Translations under genes and position numbers: made by a program
The notes under the pieces: model-generated
What the model saw: the letters and a program-made list of their open reading frames with translations, nothing else
Databases searched by the model: none
What the model was told of the DNA's origin: nothing
In this document: positions 42,216-51,445 of the stretch, one piece after another
Layout of the letters: every line of letters starts with the position of its first letter
Position numbering within the stretch: the stretch's first letter is position 1
Origin: Pseudooceanicola marinus
GTDB lineage: Bacteria > Pseudomonadota > Alphaproteobacteria > Rhodobacterales > Rhodobacteraceae
Length of the DNA: 64,000 nucleotides
Assembly (NCBI RefSeq): GCF_020177265.1
Contig: NZ_JAIVMC010000008.1
Span: 186,001-250,000 of the forward strand
Reading direction: 5' to 3'

Positions 42216-43403
42216 CTAGTTCTGGCTCTGGGCGGGCAGGCGGGCGCGCAGCACACGTTCCATGTTCCCGCCCATGACCTTGCCGATCTGGGCCTCGCTC
42301 AGGCCCGTGTCCATCAGGGCCTGGGTCAGCGCGGGCAGTTCCGAAATATCGAAGGCCGTGGCGACCGACCCGTCGAAGTCTGAGCCCAGCGACACTGCGT
42401 CCTCGCCCAGTTCAGCGACGGCAGCGGCGATCATCTCGGCCACGTTGGCGGGGCTGGCGTCGCCGCAGGTCACATCGGCCCAGTAGCCCATGCCGACCAC
42501 GCCGCCGCTGTCGGCCACGCGGCGCATCAGGTCCACCGGAATGTTGCGTTTCACGTCGCAGTAGCCCGCGAAGCCGCCATGGCTGACCACCAGCGGAATT
42601 TCGGTCATCGCCAGCACCTCCTCGACGACCTGTAGCGAGGAATGGGCGAGGTCCAGCACCATCCCGCGCGCCACCACCTGGTCGACCACCGCGCGGCCGA
42701 AGTCGTTCAGCCCGGCCTCGGAATGGCCATGCAGCGAGCCGCCGAGCGCGTTGTCGAAGAAATGGTGCAACCCGATCACGCGGAACCCGGCTGCCTCCAG
42801 CCGGTCGAGATTGGCGAGATCCCCCTCCAGCGCATGCGCGCCTTCGATGCCCAGCAGGGCGCCCAGGTGCGGCTGCCCCTCGGCACGCGCCGCCAGCACC
42901 GCGTCCAGGTCGGCCACGCTGCGGATCAGGGTCACGTCGCCGTCGTGGCGGATGAAGCCGTCGAGCTTCTCGGCCTGGTAAAGGGCCCGTTCCGTCAGGT
43001 CGTCCCAGGTGCGCGGCGGCCAGAGGGAAACCATGGAGAGCAGCGTGATGTTGTCCGCCGCATCGGCCGAGTTTTCCTCGTAGTTCTGCCCCTTGGGGCT
43101 CTTGGTGACGGTGGTGAAGACCTGGATCGCGGCATTGCCCTCGCGCATGCGGGGGAAATCGACCTGGCCGCGGTTGCCGCGTTCCGTCAGGTCGCGTTTC
43201 CACAGCAGGCTGTCGGCATGCCAGTCGCCGATCAGAAGGTCGTCGTGCAGCGCCTGCGCCGCGTCCGAGACCGGGTAGGCGGGGTGGTCCGCCACGGGGT
43301 TGCGGCTTTGCTCGACGTAGCCGGGCACGTAGATCAGTATCACCGCCAGGGCGATGGCGGCCAGGACCACGAGGCCCAGAATGGTATTGCGGATGAATTT
43401 CAT
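42216..43403 (-). CDS. membrane dipeptidase, family M19
   Basis: 395 residues with an N-terminal membrane anchor (residues 7-28) and an extracytoplasmic amidohydrolase barrel. Metal ligands: DWHADS near residue 60, Glu in GIEGAH near 193, HH in IGLHHFFDN near 215 and His in VVSHGG near 275; Asp in SLGSDFDGS near 345. Renal-dipeptidase relatives cleave dipeptides, including D-amino-acid ones, at the cell envelope. Anchoring at the N-terminus rather than secretion is inferred from the lack of a cleavage site. It stands alone between rpoH and the 76-residue gene. Confidence 0.93.
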   Translation of the reverse strand: MKFIRNTILGLVVLAAIALAVILIYVPGYVEQSRNPVADHPAYPVSDAAQALHDDLLIGDWHADSLLWKRDLTERGNRGQVDFPRMREGNAAIQVFTTVTKSPKGQNYEENSADAADNITLLSMVSLWPPRTWDDLTERALYQAEKLDGFIRHDGDVTLIRSVADLDAVLAARAEGQPHLGALLGIEGAHALEGDLANLDRLEAAGFRVIGLHHFFDNALGGSLHGHSEAGLNDFGRAVVDQVVARGMVLDLAHSSLQVVEEVLAMTEIPLVVSHGGFAGYCDVKRNIPVDLMRRVADSGGVVGMGYWADVTCGDASPANVAEMIAAAVAELGEDAVSLGSDFDGSVATAFDISELPALTQALMDTGLSEAQIGKVMGGNMERVLRARLPAQSQN

Positions 43404-43474
43404 GATGTCCTCCCTCGCGCGCAGCCTAGGAGGGGGCGGACGCAGCGCCTAGCAGGACGCGACGGCAAGTAGCT

Positions 43475-43705
43475 TTAGCGCCCGCGCAGACGGCGGATCA
43501 GCGGGCCCACGTCCAGCGCCGCGACGGCCACGCCGAGAGGCAGCATCCAGAAGCCGACGATGGGAAGGAAGCCCAGGATCCCGCCCAGCATCAGCAACAG
43601 GCCGACGGGCAGGCGGGTGCCGGGGGGAAGGGTGCGGCGGATGCGGACCAGCGCCCGCCGCGACCAGCGTTTGAAACGTTCACGCCGGGTTGGCATGGGG
43701 GACAT
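43475..43705 (-). CDS. small membrane protein, conserved type
   Basis: 76 residues. A basic N-terminal third (RRERFKRWSRRALVRIRR) is followed by a proline turn and two short hydrophobic stretches separated by LPIVGFWMLPLG, then a basic end (RRLRGR). The pattern suggests a two-helix hairpin in the inner membrane. I know no function. It starts one base after the pepF stop (ATG with GAGGACT-like site), so it is probably co-transcribed with pepF. Confidence 0.7.
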   Translation of the reverse strand: MSPMPTRRERFKRWSRRALVRIRRTLPPGTRLPVGLLLMLGGILGFLPIVGFWMLPLGVAVAALDVGPLIRRLRGR

Positions 43706-43706
43706 C

Positions 43707-45557
43707 TCAGTCCTCCATCGCCTCCAGCTCGTCGATGAAGCCTTCGATCATCGAGAGGCCCTTGTCCCAGAAGGCCGGGTCCGAGGCATCGAGGCCGAAG
43801 GGCGCCAGAAGTTCCTTGTGGTGCTTCGACCCGCCGGCCTTCAGCATCTCGAAGTATTTCTCCTGGAAGCCCTCGGGCGCCTCTTCGTAGACGGCGTAGA
43901 GGGCGTTCACCAGCCCGTCGCCGAAGGCATAGGCGTAGACGTAGAAGGGGGAGTGGACGAAGTGGGGGACATAGGCCCAATAGGTCTCATACCCTTCCAT
44001 GAAGTCGAACGCCGGGCCGAGGCTTTCGGCCTGAACCGACATCCACAGCGCGTTGATGTCCTCGGGCGTCAGCTCACCGTGGCGACGGGCCTCGTGCAGC
44101 TTGCACTCGAAGTCGTAGAAGGCGATCTGGCGCACGACCGTGTTGATCATGTCCTCGACCTTGCCGGCCAGAAGGGTCTTCTTCTGCTCCTTGGTTTCGG
44201 CCTTGGAGAGCATGGCGCGGAAGGTCAGCATCTCGCCGAAGACAGAGGCCGTTTCGGCCAAGGTCAGCGGCGTGGAGGACAGCATCTCGCCCTGGCCGGC
44301 GGCCAGCACCTGGTGGACGCCATGGCCCAGCTCATGCGCCAGGGTCATCACGTCGCGCGGTTTGCCGAGATAGTTCAGCATCACGTAGGGGTGCACGTCG
44401 GTCACGGTGGGATGGGCAAAGGCACCGGGGGCCTTGCCGGGCTTCACGCCCGCGTCGATCCAGCCCTTGTCGAAGAAGGGCTCGGCGATCTCGGCCATGC
44501 GGGGGGAGAAGCCTGCGTAGGCCTCCATCACCGTCTTCTGCGCCTCGTCCCAGTTGACCAGCTTGGGTTCCTCGGTGGGCAGGGGCGCGTTGCGGTCCCA
44601 GACCTGCATTCGGTCGAGGCCCAGCCACTTCCGCTTCAGCTCGTAATAACGGTGCGACAGGCGGGGGTAGGCATCGACGACGGCATTGCGCAGCGCCTCG
44701 ACCACCTCGGGTTCGACGTGGTTCGACAGGTGGCGGCCGGTCTGCGGGTTGGGCATGCCGCGCCAGCGGTCGATGACCTCCTTCTCCTTGGCGGTCGTGT
44801 TGTGCACGCGCGAAAAGGTGCGGATGTTCTCGCCCAGCACGGCGGCCAGTTCGCGGGCCGCGGCCTCGCGCTTGGACCGGTCGTGATCGGTCAGCAGGGT
44901 CAGCGTGCCCTCGATGCCCAGTTCCTCGCCGTCGATGATGAAGGTCAGCCCGGCGATGGTCTCATCGAAGAGCTTCTCCCAGGCATCGCCCACGACGCCC
45001 AGGTCGTGCAGGAATTTCTCCAGCTCGTCGGACAGCTGGTAGGGCTTCATCGCGCGGATGCGGTCGAAGATCGGCTTGTAGCGGGCCAGCTCGGCGTTTT
45101 CATCGAAAAGACCGTTCAGGTGATCGTCCGGCAGGCGGTTGATCTCCAGCGTGAAGAAGACAAGCGGCGTGGTGAAATTGGTCAGCTTGTCCTGCATGTC
45201 GGACATGAACTTCACCCGGTCGCCCGCGGTGGTCAGCTGATAATAGCGCAGGCCGGCGTAGGACATGATGCGCCCCGACACCGCCTGGATGCGTTCGTTG
45301 CGCAGCACGCAGTCGAGGAACCCTTCGGCGTCCAGCTCGGCCAGTTTGCCCTCGAAATCCTCGGCGAAGCGGGCGCAGGCGTCTTCCAGCCAGTCCAGGT
45401 CGCGCTTCAGCTCGGGCGCATCGGGGGAAGCGTAGAGGTCGCTCAGGTCCCATTCCGGCAGGTTGCCGAAGGGGGCCGCCTCGTCACCGGCGCTGGCGTT
45501 GGCGTCGCGCGGGGGCAGGGGGGCGTGAAACGGGGCGGCAAAGGGGAGCGGGCGCAT
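43707..45557 (-). CDS. pepF: oligoendopeptidase F, family M3
   Basis: 616 residues. The zinc site is LAHELGHGVHQ near residue 400, with the downstream Glu in TLAETASVFGE near 430. The helical M3 N-terminal domain (residues 35-230) and the conserved YAFGDGLVNALYAVYEE near residue 560 are present. The enzyme cleaves medium peptides in the cytosol. The ATG at 45557 has GGAGG five bases upstream; a longer frame reaches further but without conserved residues. The small membrane gene follows directly. Confidence 0.95.
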   Translation of the reverse strand: MRPLPFAAPFHAPLPPRDANASAGDEAAPFGNLPEWDLSDLYASPDAPELKRDLDWLEDACARFAEDFEGKLAELDAEGFLDCVLRNERIQAVSGRIMSYAGLRYYQLTTAGDRVKFMSDMQDKLTNFTTPLVFFTLEINRLPDDHLNGLFDENAELARYKPIFDRIRAMKPYQLSDELEKFLHDLGVVGDAWEKLFDETIAGLTFIIDGEELGIEGTLTLLTDHDRSKREAAARELAAVLGENIRTFSRVHNTTAKEKEVIDRWRGMPNPQTGRHLSNHVEPEVVEALRNAVVDAYPRLSHRYYELKRKWLGLDRMQVWDRNAPLPTEEPKLVNWDEAQKTVMEAYAGFSPRMAEIAEPFFDKGWIDAGVKPGKAPGAFAHPTVTDVHPYVMLNYLGKPRDVMTLAHELGHGVHQVLAAGQGEMLSSTPLTLAETASVFGEMLTFRAMLSKAETKEQKKTLLAGKVEDMINTVVRQIAFYDFECKLHEARRHGELTPEDINALWMSVQAESLGPAFDFMEGYETYWAYVPHFVHSPFYVYAYAFGDGLVNALYAVYEEAPEGFQEKYFEMLKAGGSKHHKELLAPFGLDASDPAFWDKGLSMIEGFIDELEAMED

Positions 45558-45648
45558 GGATCCTCCAGTTTGGTTCCGGACCTTCGACATATGCCGCCGG
45601 GGCCAGCAGGACAAGGCCGCCGGGATGCGGGGCGCGCGGACGCGCGCC

Positions 45649-46617
45649 TCAGGACGTGGGGGCGGGCAGATGGGCGTCGAAATGGGCGGCGCAGGCATCG
45701 AAGACCTGCGCGCGAATGGCCGGGCCTTCCATCATCACCTCGTGGTGCCCGCCCTCGATCATCTGCAGCCGTCCGTTTGGCCAGGCGGCCATGCGGGCGC
45801 GGATCCGGGCGGTGTCGACGATGGCCTCGTCGCTGCCCAGGAAGGTCAGGCAAGGCACGGCGGGAGAGGGCATGCGGGCCAGCCGGCGGGTTTCGCGCAG
45901 GGCCTCGTTCAGCCATTTCATCGTCGGCCCGCCGATCATCAGCGCGGGATGCGCCTGCGCCTGGCGACGCATGTGATCGTACATCTCGCGGTCGTGGGTC
46001 AGCTTGTTCTGCTCGAAGGGCTCATACAGAACGTAGGTTTCCGACTTGGTGCCGGGGGTGATCGCCTCCACCATTCCCAGAAGGTGCGACGTGCCGGTCA
46101 GCAGCCAGGCGATCGGGCGCAGCAGGCCGGGCATGCCGATGCCCCACATGGGCGCGGAGAAGGCGGCGGCGGCCACCGGCAGGCCGTCGTGCAGGGCGCG
46201 CAGCCCGATGGCGCCGCCCATGGAATGGGCCAGCAAGAACAGCGGCCCCTCGACGCCGAGACCCGGCAGCGCCTCCATCAGGGCCGCGACGTCCTTCTGG
46301 TAGTCGGAAAATTCCGCCACGTGGCCAAGCGCGGGGTCCCCCGATACCCGGTCGGCCAGCCCCTGGCCACGCCAGTCCAGCGTGACGGTGGCATAGCCGC
46401 GGGCGGCGAAGTCGACGGCGGCCCGGCCGTATTTCTCGGCATATTCCGTGCGGCCGGTGAACAGCAGCACGGTGCCCTTGGCGCCCTCCATCGGCCAATG
46501 GACCACGCGCAGGCGAACCCCGTCGGAGGTGGTGATCCAGCGGGCGATGCCGCCCTCGGGGCCATCGGCCACCTCGTCGAACAGGGGCGCTGTGGTGGCG
46601 TCGGTCATGGGGGTCAC
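45649..46617 (-). CDS. alpha/beta hydrolase, lysophospholipase-like
   Basis: 322 residues of the monoacylglycerol lipase / PldB group. The nucleophile elbow is LAHSMGG near residue 135, the acid in FLGSDEAIVD near 265 and His in EGGHHEVMME near 290. DWRGQGLADR near residue 85 is characteristic of the group. The GTG at 46617 was taken as start because GGAAG lies six bases upstream; an ATG three codons later is possible. It likely cleaves lysophospholipid or monoglyceride esters. Its neighbours do not form a clear pathway with it. Confidence 0.88.
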   Translation of the reverse strand: MTPMTDATTAPLFDEVADGPEGGIARWITTSDGVRLRVVHWPMEGAKGTVLLFTGRTEYAEKYGRAAVDFAARGYATVTLDWRGQGLADRVSGDPALGHVAEFSDYQKDVAALMEALPGLGVEGPLFLLAHSMGGAIGLRALHDGLPVAAAAFSAPMWGIGMPGLLRPIAWLLTGTSHLLGMVEAITPGTKSETYVLYEPFEQNKLTHDREMYDHMRRQAQAHPALMIGGPTMKWLNEALRETRRLARMPSPAVPCLTFLGSDEAIVDTARIRARMAAWPNGRLQMIEGGHHEVMMEGPAIRAQVFDACAAHFDAHLPAPTS

Positions 46618-46707
46618 CGTATCTTCCGTCGTAGGGCGCCGTCCGGAGGGCGGCAGCGGGCCAGGACGGGGCAGCCGGGCGACGGGCGCCCGGTCGCCCC
46701 CTGCAGA

Positions 46708-47004
46708 TCAGGCCAGCAGCGAGCCCAGCTTCATCGCCGTGCCCATGTCGCCATCGACGCTCAGCTTGCCGGTCATGAAGGCGGAGGTGGGGTTGAGGTC
46801 ACCCGACAGCATGTCCTGGAAGGTGTCGGCTTCGGCGGTCATGGTGACGTCGGCTTCGTCGCCCTCTTCGGCGGCACGGGCGCCCTTGTCATCGACGAAA
46901 ATCTCGCCCTCGCCCTCGATCACGAACTTGGCCGTGAAATCAATGGTTTCCCCGGCCAGCTTCTCGTTCAGTGCTGCCACCGCCGTGGTAATCACTTCGC
47001 TCAT
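46708..47004 (-). CDS. SCP2 sterol-binding-domain protein
   Basis: 98 residues, one SCP2 domain. FTAKFVIEGEGEIFVDDKGARA near residues 23-45 and DADVTMTAEADTFQDMLSGDLNPTSAFMTGKLSVDGDMGTAMKLGSLL give the beta-sheet and the lipid-binding hydrophobic face. Bacterial members bind fatty acyl chains or other lipids and have no enzyme activity. It is divergent from the TPR gene and lies upstream of the lysophospholipase-like gene on the same strand. Confidence 0.9.
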   Translation of the reverse strand: MSEVITTAVAALNEKLAGETIDFTAKFVIEGEGEIFVDDKGARAAEEGDEADVTMTAEADTFQDMLSGDLNPTSAFMTGKLSVDGDMGTAMKLGSLLA

Positions 47005-47075
47005 GTCGCGCTTCCTTCAATTTTACATGATCGGGGCTATCAAAGCCCTCTCCTCGCGTTACACTTATAAGCGTC

Positions 47076-47639
47076 ATGCGCGCTTTCAATCGACATCTCA
47101 AATTCGTTCTGACGGCGAGTGCCGCAGCGTTATTCCTCACAGTCCCGACTGTAGGACGGGCCGACGATTCGGTCACGCGGCTGCTGGACGGTCTGGGGCA
47201 GGCGGAACCGGCCGAGGCGAAACAGATCGAGCGCGAGCTGGAGCTGATATGGTCGCGCTCCGGCTCCTCCTCGATGGATCTGCTGCTGCGCAAGGGGCGC
47301 GACGCGCTGCAGGGCGGTGATCCGCAGGCGGCCATCGGCCATCTGTCGGCGCTGATCGACCATGCGCCCGATTTCGCCGAAGGCTGGCATATCCGGGCGT
47401 CAGCCTTCTACCAGCTGGAGGAATTCGGCCAGGCGCAATCTGACCTGATGCAGGCGCTGGCGCTGAACCCGCAGCATTTCCAGGCCGCCTTCGGACTGGC
47501 CGCGCTGATGGAACAGACGGGCCGGATCGACGCGGCCTACGACGGTTACCGCGCCGTGCTGTCGGTCTACCCCGCACATGAACAGGCCCAGGCCGGACGT
47601 GATCGGCTTGCACCTCTCGTATCTGGCAGCGATACCTGA
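47076..47639 (+). CDS. secreted TPR-repeat protein
   Basis: 187 residues. A signal peptide ends near residue 29 (VGRADDS). Three tetratricopeptide repeats follow at residues 68-170 (DLLLRKGRDALQGGDPQAAIGHLSALIDHAP, then FAEGWHIRASAFYQLEEFGQAQSDLMQALALNP, then HFQAAFGLAALMEQTGRIDAAYDGYRAVLSVYP). Such proteins act as periplasmic scaffolds in Rhodobacterales. It lies just ahead of the helicase gene and 71 bases from the divergent SCP2 gene. The partner is unknown. Confidence 0.88.
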   Translation: MRAFNRHLKFVLTASAAALFLTVPTVGRADDSVTRLLDGLGQAEPAEAKQIERELELIWSRSGSSSMDLLLRKGRDALQGGDPQAAIGHLSALIDHAPDFAEGWHIRASAFYQLEEFGQAQSDLMQALALNPQHFQAAFGLAALMEQTGRIDAAYDGYRAVLSVYPAHEQAQAGRDRLAPLVSGSDT

Positions 47640-47668
47640 CCCCGTAAGAACGAAAGCGAGGGCAGGGC

Positions 47669-50560
47669 ATGTCCCAGAAGGGCAGGATCACCGCGGTCCT
47701 CGGGCCGACGAATACCGGCAAGACCCATTACGCCATCGAACGGATGCTGGGGCATCGGACAGGCATCATCGGCCTGCCGCTGCGCCTGCTGGCGCGGGAG
47801 GTCTACGACCGGATCGTCGCTGCACGGGGCCCGTCGGTCGTGGCGCTGGTTACCGGCGAGGAACGCATCGTGCCGCCGCGCACGAAATACTGGGTCTGCA
47901 CGGTCGAGGCGATGCCCGAGGGCATGGGCTGCGACTTCCTTGCCGTGGACGAGATCCAGCTCTGTGCCGATCCCGAGCGCGGCCACGTCTTCACCGACCG
48001 GCTGCTGCGCGCGCGGGGTCTGACCGAGACGATGTTCCTGGGCTCGCATTCCATGCGTGGCGTCATCGCCGACCTGCTGCCTGAGGCGCAGTTCATCCGG
48101 CGCGAACGCATGTCGCAGCTGACCTATGCCGGCGACCGGAAGATATCTCGCCTGCCGTCGCGGTCTGCCGTGGTGGGCTTCTCGGTCGATAATATCTATG
48201 CCATGGCGGAGCTTATCCGCCGGCAGAAGGGCGGCGCAGCGGTCGTCATGGGGGCGCTGAGCCCGCGCACCCGCAATGCCCAGGTGGAGCTCTACCAGAA
48301 CGGCGACGTGGATTACCTGGTGGCAACGGACGCCATCGGCATGGGCCTGAACCTCGACGTGAAACACGTGGCCTTCTCCGCCACGACGAAGTTCGACGGC
48401 CGCCGGATGCGGGAGCTGTTCCCGCATGAGATGGGCCAGATCGCGGGCCGGGCCGGGCGTGGCATGGCCGATGGCACCTTCGGGGTGACGGGCGAGGCCG
48501 GGCCGCTGCCGCCCGAGCTGGCCGAGGCGATCATGGAGCACCGCTTTGCCCCGGTGCGCAAGTTGCAGTGGCGCAATCCGCAGATGAACTTTGCCGGGAT
48601 CGAGCCGCTGATCGCCTCGCTGGAGGTGGCGCCCAAGGACGAACGTCTGCTGCGCGCCCGGGAGGCCGACGACCAGATCGCGCTGAAGAGCATGTCGAGC
48701 GATGCCGAGGTCCGTGCGCGCGCGTCCGACACCGCCTCGGTGCGTCTGCTGTGGGACGTCTGCCGGATCCCCGACTTCCGGGGAATCAGCCACAATGAAC
48801 ATGCCGGCCTGCTGACCCGCATCTTCGGCTTCCTGCATGAGAAGGGGCGGGTGCCCGACGACTGGCTGGCCGGCCAGATCCGTCGCATCGACAAGACCGA
48901 TGGCGACATCGACGCGCTGTCCAAACGGTTGTCTTTCATCCGCACGTGGACCTACGTCGCGCAGCGCAATGGCTGGGTGAACGACGAAAGTCATTGGCGC
49001 GGGGAGACTCGCGCTGTAGAAGACCGCTTGTCGGACGCGCTCCACGCGCGCCTGACCCAGAGATTTGTGGACCGGCGCACCAGCGTATTGATGCGCCGGC
49101 TCAAGCAGAAGGAGGCCCTCTTGGCCGAAGTGAGTGATACCGGCGAAGTGACCGTCGAAGGCGAATTCGTGGGACGGCTGGAAGGTTTCCGCTTCCGCGC
49201 TGACAAGGAGGCCGAGGGGCAGGAGGCGAAGACCATTCGCCAGGCCAGCCTCCAGGCGCTGATCCCCCATTTCAACCTGCGTGCGGATCGTTTCTACAAC
49301 GCGCCGGACACCGAGATCGACTTCACCGAGCAAGGTGGGCTGATGTGGGGCGAGCAGGCCGTGGGCAAGCTGGCCGCGGGACCCGAGCCCATGAAGCCGC
49401 AGGTCGTGGCCTTCGTCGACGAGGAAGCCGGCCCGGACGTCGCGCAGAAGGTGCAACGCCGTCTGCAGCATTTCATCGACCGCAAGGTCGCGGCCCTGTT
49501 CGAGCCGCTGATGAACCTGCAGCGCGACGAGACCCTGACGGGCCTGGCCCGTGGCTTCGGCTTCCGCATGGTCGAGAACCTCGGGATCATCCCGCGCGGT
49601 GAAGTGGCCGACGAGGTGAAGCAGCTGGACCAGGAGGCCCGCGGCGCGCTGCGCAAGCACGGCATCCGCTTCGGTCAGTACACCATCTTCATGCCGGCGC
49701 TGCTGAAGCCCGCGCCGACGCGCCTGCGCCTGGTGCTGTGGTCGCTGTCCAAGGACCTGCAGGAGTTCCCCGAGGCGCCGCCGCCGGGCCTGGTGACCGT
49801 GCCGGCCGACAACGGCCTGCCGCAGGGCTATTTCGCCATGGCCGGCTATCGCGCCGCCGGCGAACGCGCCATCCGCATCGACATGCTGGAACGCCTGGCC
49901 GACATGCTGCGTGGCGAAGACAGCCGTGGCGGGTTCGAGGCCAAGGCCGACATGCTGTCGATCACCGGCATGACGCTGGAACAGTTCGCCGACCTGATGC
50001 AGGGCCTGGGCTACAAGGCCGAGAAGGGCGAGCGGACCAAGATGAAGCCCGCCGAGGCCCCGGCGGCCGAGGCGACTGCCGCGGAGGCCGGCGACACGCC
50101 CGCTGAAACGCCTGCCGCCGACAGCACGGAGACCCCGGCAGAGCCCACCGCCGAGGGAGAAGCTCCGGCAGAAGCACCGGCCGAGGCATCGGCCGAGACC
50201 AGCGCCGAGGCCCCCGTCGAGGCACCCGCCGCTGAGATGGTGCCGGTGCTGGGCGAGGATGGCACGCCCGAGGTGGAGGTCTTCTTCACCTTCACCTGGG
50301 CCGGTCGGGCCGCGCGCCAGAACCGTGACGGCCAGCGTGGTCGTCCCCGTGGCGATCGTCCGCAGGGTGAGCGTCAGGGCAAGGGCGGCCCGCGCGGTGA
50401 TCGTGGCAAGGGCGGCAAGCCCGGCAAGGGACGCAAGCCCGAGGGCAAGGGCGGTCAGAAGGCCAAGACCTTCGAATCCGCCCCGCCGAAGAAGAAGGAC
50501 CGGATCGATCCGGACAACCCCTTCGCTGCGGCGCTCATGGGCCTGAAGACCAAGGATTGA
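47669..50560 (+). CDS. SUV3-like RNA helicase with long low-complexity tail
   Basis: 963 residues. The core is an SF2 helicase: Walker A GPTNTGKTH near residue 12, motif II DEIQ near 93, motif III GSHSM near 124, motifs IV-VI with ATDAIGMGLNLDVKHVAF near 215 and QIAGRAGRG near 250. DEIQ plus these blocks is typical of the mitochondrial degradosome helicase SUV3 family, an alphaproteobacterial heritage. Residues about 790-870 are Ala/Pro/Glu repeats; 885-945 are rich in Arg, Gly and Lys (RGG-like) and should bind RNA. It probably unwinds RNA for decay or rRNA maturation. The S4-domain gene follows at once. Confidence 0.93.
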   Translation: MSQKGRITAVLGPTNTGKTHYAIERMLGHRTGIIGLPLRLLAREVYDRIVAARGPSVVALVTGEERIVPPRTKYWVCTVEAMPEGMGCDFLAVDEIQLCADPERGHVFTDRLLRARGLTETMFLGSHSMRGVIADLLPEAQFIRRERMSQLTYAGDRKISRLPSRSAVVGFSVDNIYAMAELIRRQKGGAAVVMGALSPRTRNAQVELYQNGDVDYLVATDAIGMGLNLDVKHVAFSATTKFDGRRMRELFPHEMGQIAGRAGRGMADGTFGVTGEAGPLPPELAEAIMEHRFAPVRKLQWRNPQMNFAGIEPLIASLEVAPKDERLLRAREADDQIALKSMSSDAEVRARASDTASVRLLWDVCRIPDFRGISHNEHAGLLTRIFGFLHEKGRVPDDWLAGQIRRIDKTDGDIDALSKRLSFIRTWTYVAQRNGWVNDESHWRGETRAVEDRLSDALHARLTQRFVDRRTSVLMRRLKQKEALLAEVSDTGEVTVEGEFVGRLEGFRFRADKEAEGQEAKTIRQASLQALIPHFNLRADRFYNAPDTEIDFTEQGGLMWGEQAVGKLAAGPEPMKPQVVAFVDEEAGPDVAQKVQRRLQHFIDRKVAALFEPLMNLQRDETLTGLARGFGFRMVENLGIIPRGEVADEVKQLDQEARGALRKHGIRFGQYTIFMPALLKPAPTRLRLVLWSLSKDLQEFPEAPPPGLVTVPADNGLPQGYFAMAGYRAAGERAIRIDMLERLADMLRGEDSRGGFEAKADMLSITGMTLEQFADLMQGLGYKAEKGERTKMKPAEAPAAEATAAEAGDTPAETPAADSTETPAEPTAEGEAPAEAPAEASAETSAEAPVEAPAAEMVPVLGEDGTPEVEVFFTFTWAGRAARQNRDGQRGRPRGDRPQGERQGKGGPRGDRGKGGKPGKGRKPEGKGGQKAKTFESAPPKKKDRIDPDNPFAAALMGLKTKD

Positions 50561-50563
50561 TCC

Positions 50564-50950
50564 TTGGAACCTGCTGCCCCCCGCATGCGCGTGGACAAAT
50601 GGCTGTGGCAGGCGCGGTTCTTCAAGAGCCGCAGCCTAGCCGCAGGCTGCGTCACCGGGGGGCATCTGCGTGTCAACGGCAACCGGGCCGCCAAGGCCTC
50701 GGCCGCTGTCGGCCCGGGCGACGTTCTGACCTTCCCCCAGGGCCGTCTGATCCGCGTGGTGAAGATCGTGGCGCTTGGCACCCGGCGCGGCCCGGCGCCC
50801 GAGGCGCAGGCCCTTTACGAAGACCTGTCCCCACCCGAAGAGCAGGAGCGGAAACCCGTTCCGCCGATTGCCCGGATCGAAGGCAATTCTCGCCCGACGA
50901 AGCGTGACCGCAGGAAACTCGATCTTGATCGCCGTGGACCGCTTGAATGA
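50564..50950 (+). CDS. S4-domain RNA-binding protein (Hsp15-like)
   Basis: 128 residues. The S4 domain is RVDKWLWQARFFKSRSLAAGCVTGGHLRVNGNR (residues 9-42), followed by a basic tail (RPTKRDRRKLDLDRR). E. coli Hsp15 binds 50S subunits with stalled peptidyl-tRNA. The start at TTG 50564 is supported by AAGGA seven bases upstream; an ATG at 50585 is a second choice. It is three bases after the helicase stop, so the two are co-transcribed and may act together on RNA. Confidence 0.88.
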   Translation: MEPAAPRMRVDKWLWQARFFKSRSLAAGCVTGGHLRVNGNRAAKASAAVGPGDVLTFPQGRLIRVVKIVALGTRRGPAPEAQALYEDLSPPEEQERKPVPPIARIEGNSRPTKRDRRKLDLDRRGPLE

Positions 50951-51000
50951 TCCCGGACACTGGATTAGCTAAACCTCTGACCGCACTTCGAGAGTAAGCC

Positions 51001-51339
51001 ATGACCTACGTCGTCACCGAAAACTGTATCGCCTGCAAGTACACCGACTGCGTCGAAGTCTGTCCGGTGGATTGTTTCTACGAGGGCGAGAACACCCTGG
51101 TGATCCATCCCGACGAATGTATCGACTGCGGCGTCTGCGAGCCCGAGTGCCCCGCCGACGCGATCCGCCCCGATACCGAGCCGGACATGGACAAGTGGGT
51201 CGAGTTCAACCGCAAGTATTCGGAACTCTGGCCGGTCATCATCTCGAAGAAGGACCCGATGCCCGAGGCGGACGACCGCGACGGCGAAGAGGGCAAGATG
51301 GAGAAGTACTTCTCCGAAGCGCCGGGCGAGGGCGGCTGA
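51001..51339 (+). CDS. fdxA: ferredoxin FdxA (3Fe-4S and 4Fe-4S)
   Basis: 112 residues. The first cluster segment is [22 protein letters not shown] at residues 8-29, where the pattern favours one 3Fe-4S centre; the second is [17 protein letters not shown] near 40-56 for a 4Fe-4S centre. This is the FdxA (7-iron) type, followed by the usual acidic tail. It is 50 bases after the S4 gene and has its own terminator. It serves as a low-potential electron carrier; the partner is not visible here. Confidence 0.95.
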   Translation: MTYVVTENCIACKYTDCVEVCPVDCFYEGENTLVIHPDECIDCGVCEPECPADAIRPDTEPDMDKWVEFNRKYSELWPVIISKKDPMPEADDRDGEEGKMEKYFSEAPGEGG

Positions 51340-51347
51340 GCCAGGCG

Positions 51348-51396
51348 AAAACCGACCGGCGTCACCCCGGCCATCGCGCCGGGTCTGGCCGGTTTT
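51348..51396 (+). terminator. terminator after fdxA
   Basis: AAAACCG pairs with CGGTTTT around an inner GC-rich stem (CCCCGGC/GCCGGG). The stem is interrupted by small mismatches, but the A and T runs at its base are clear. Confidence 0.65.
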
Positions 51397-51417
51397 GCAC
51401 AGGAATGAGGCGCCGCT

Positions 51418-51445
51418 TTGATTCGCGGTGATTCTGTGCTATACA
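51418..51445 (+). promoter_or_regulatory. promoter of the CarD gene
   Basis: TTGATT (51418-51423) and TATACA (51440-51445) with a 16-base spacer. The leader to the CarD start is about 150 bases. Confidence 0.5.

Noticed and set aside
43560-46061. 833-codon open frame on the plus strand opposite pepF
   Set aside because: The minus strand has HELGH and the full M3 layout; the plus reading is Gly/His/Gln-rich and unlike any protein.
47567-49660. 697-codon open frame on the minus strand opposite the helicase
   Set aside because: It is an antisense shadow of the SUV3-like helicase motifs.
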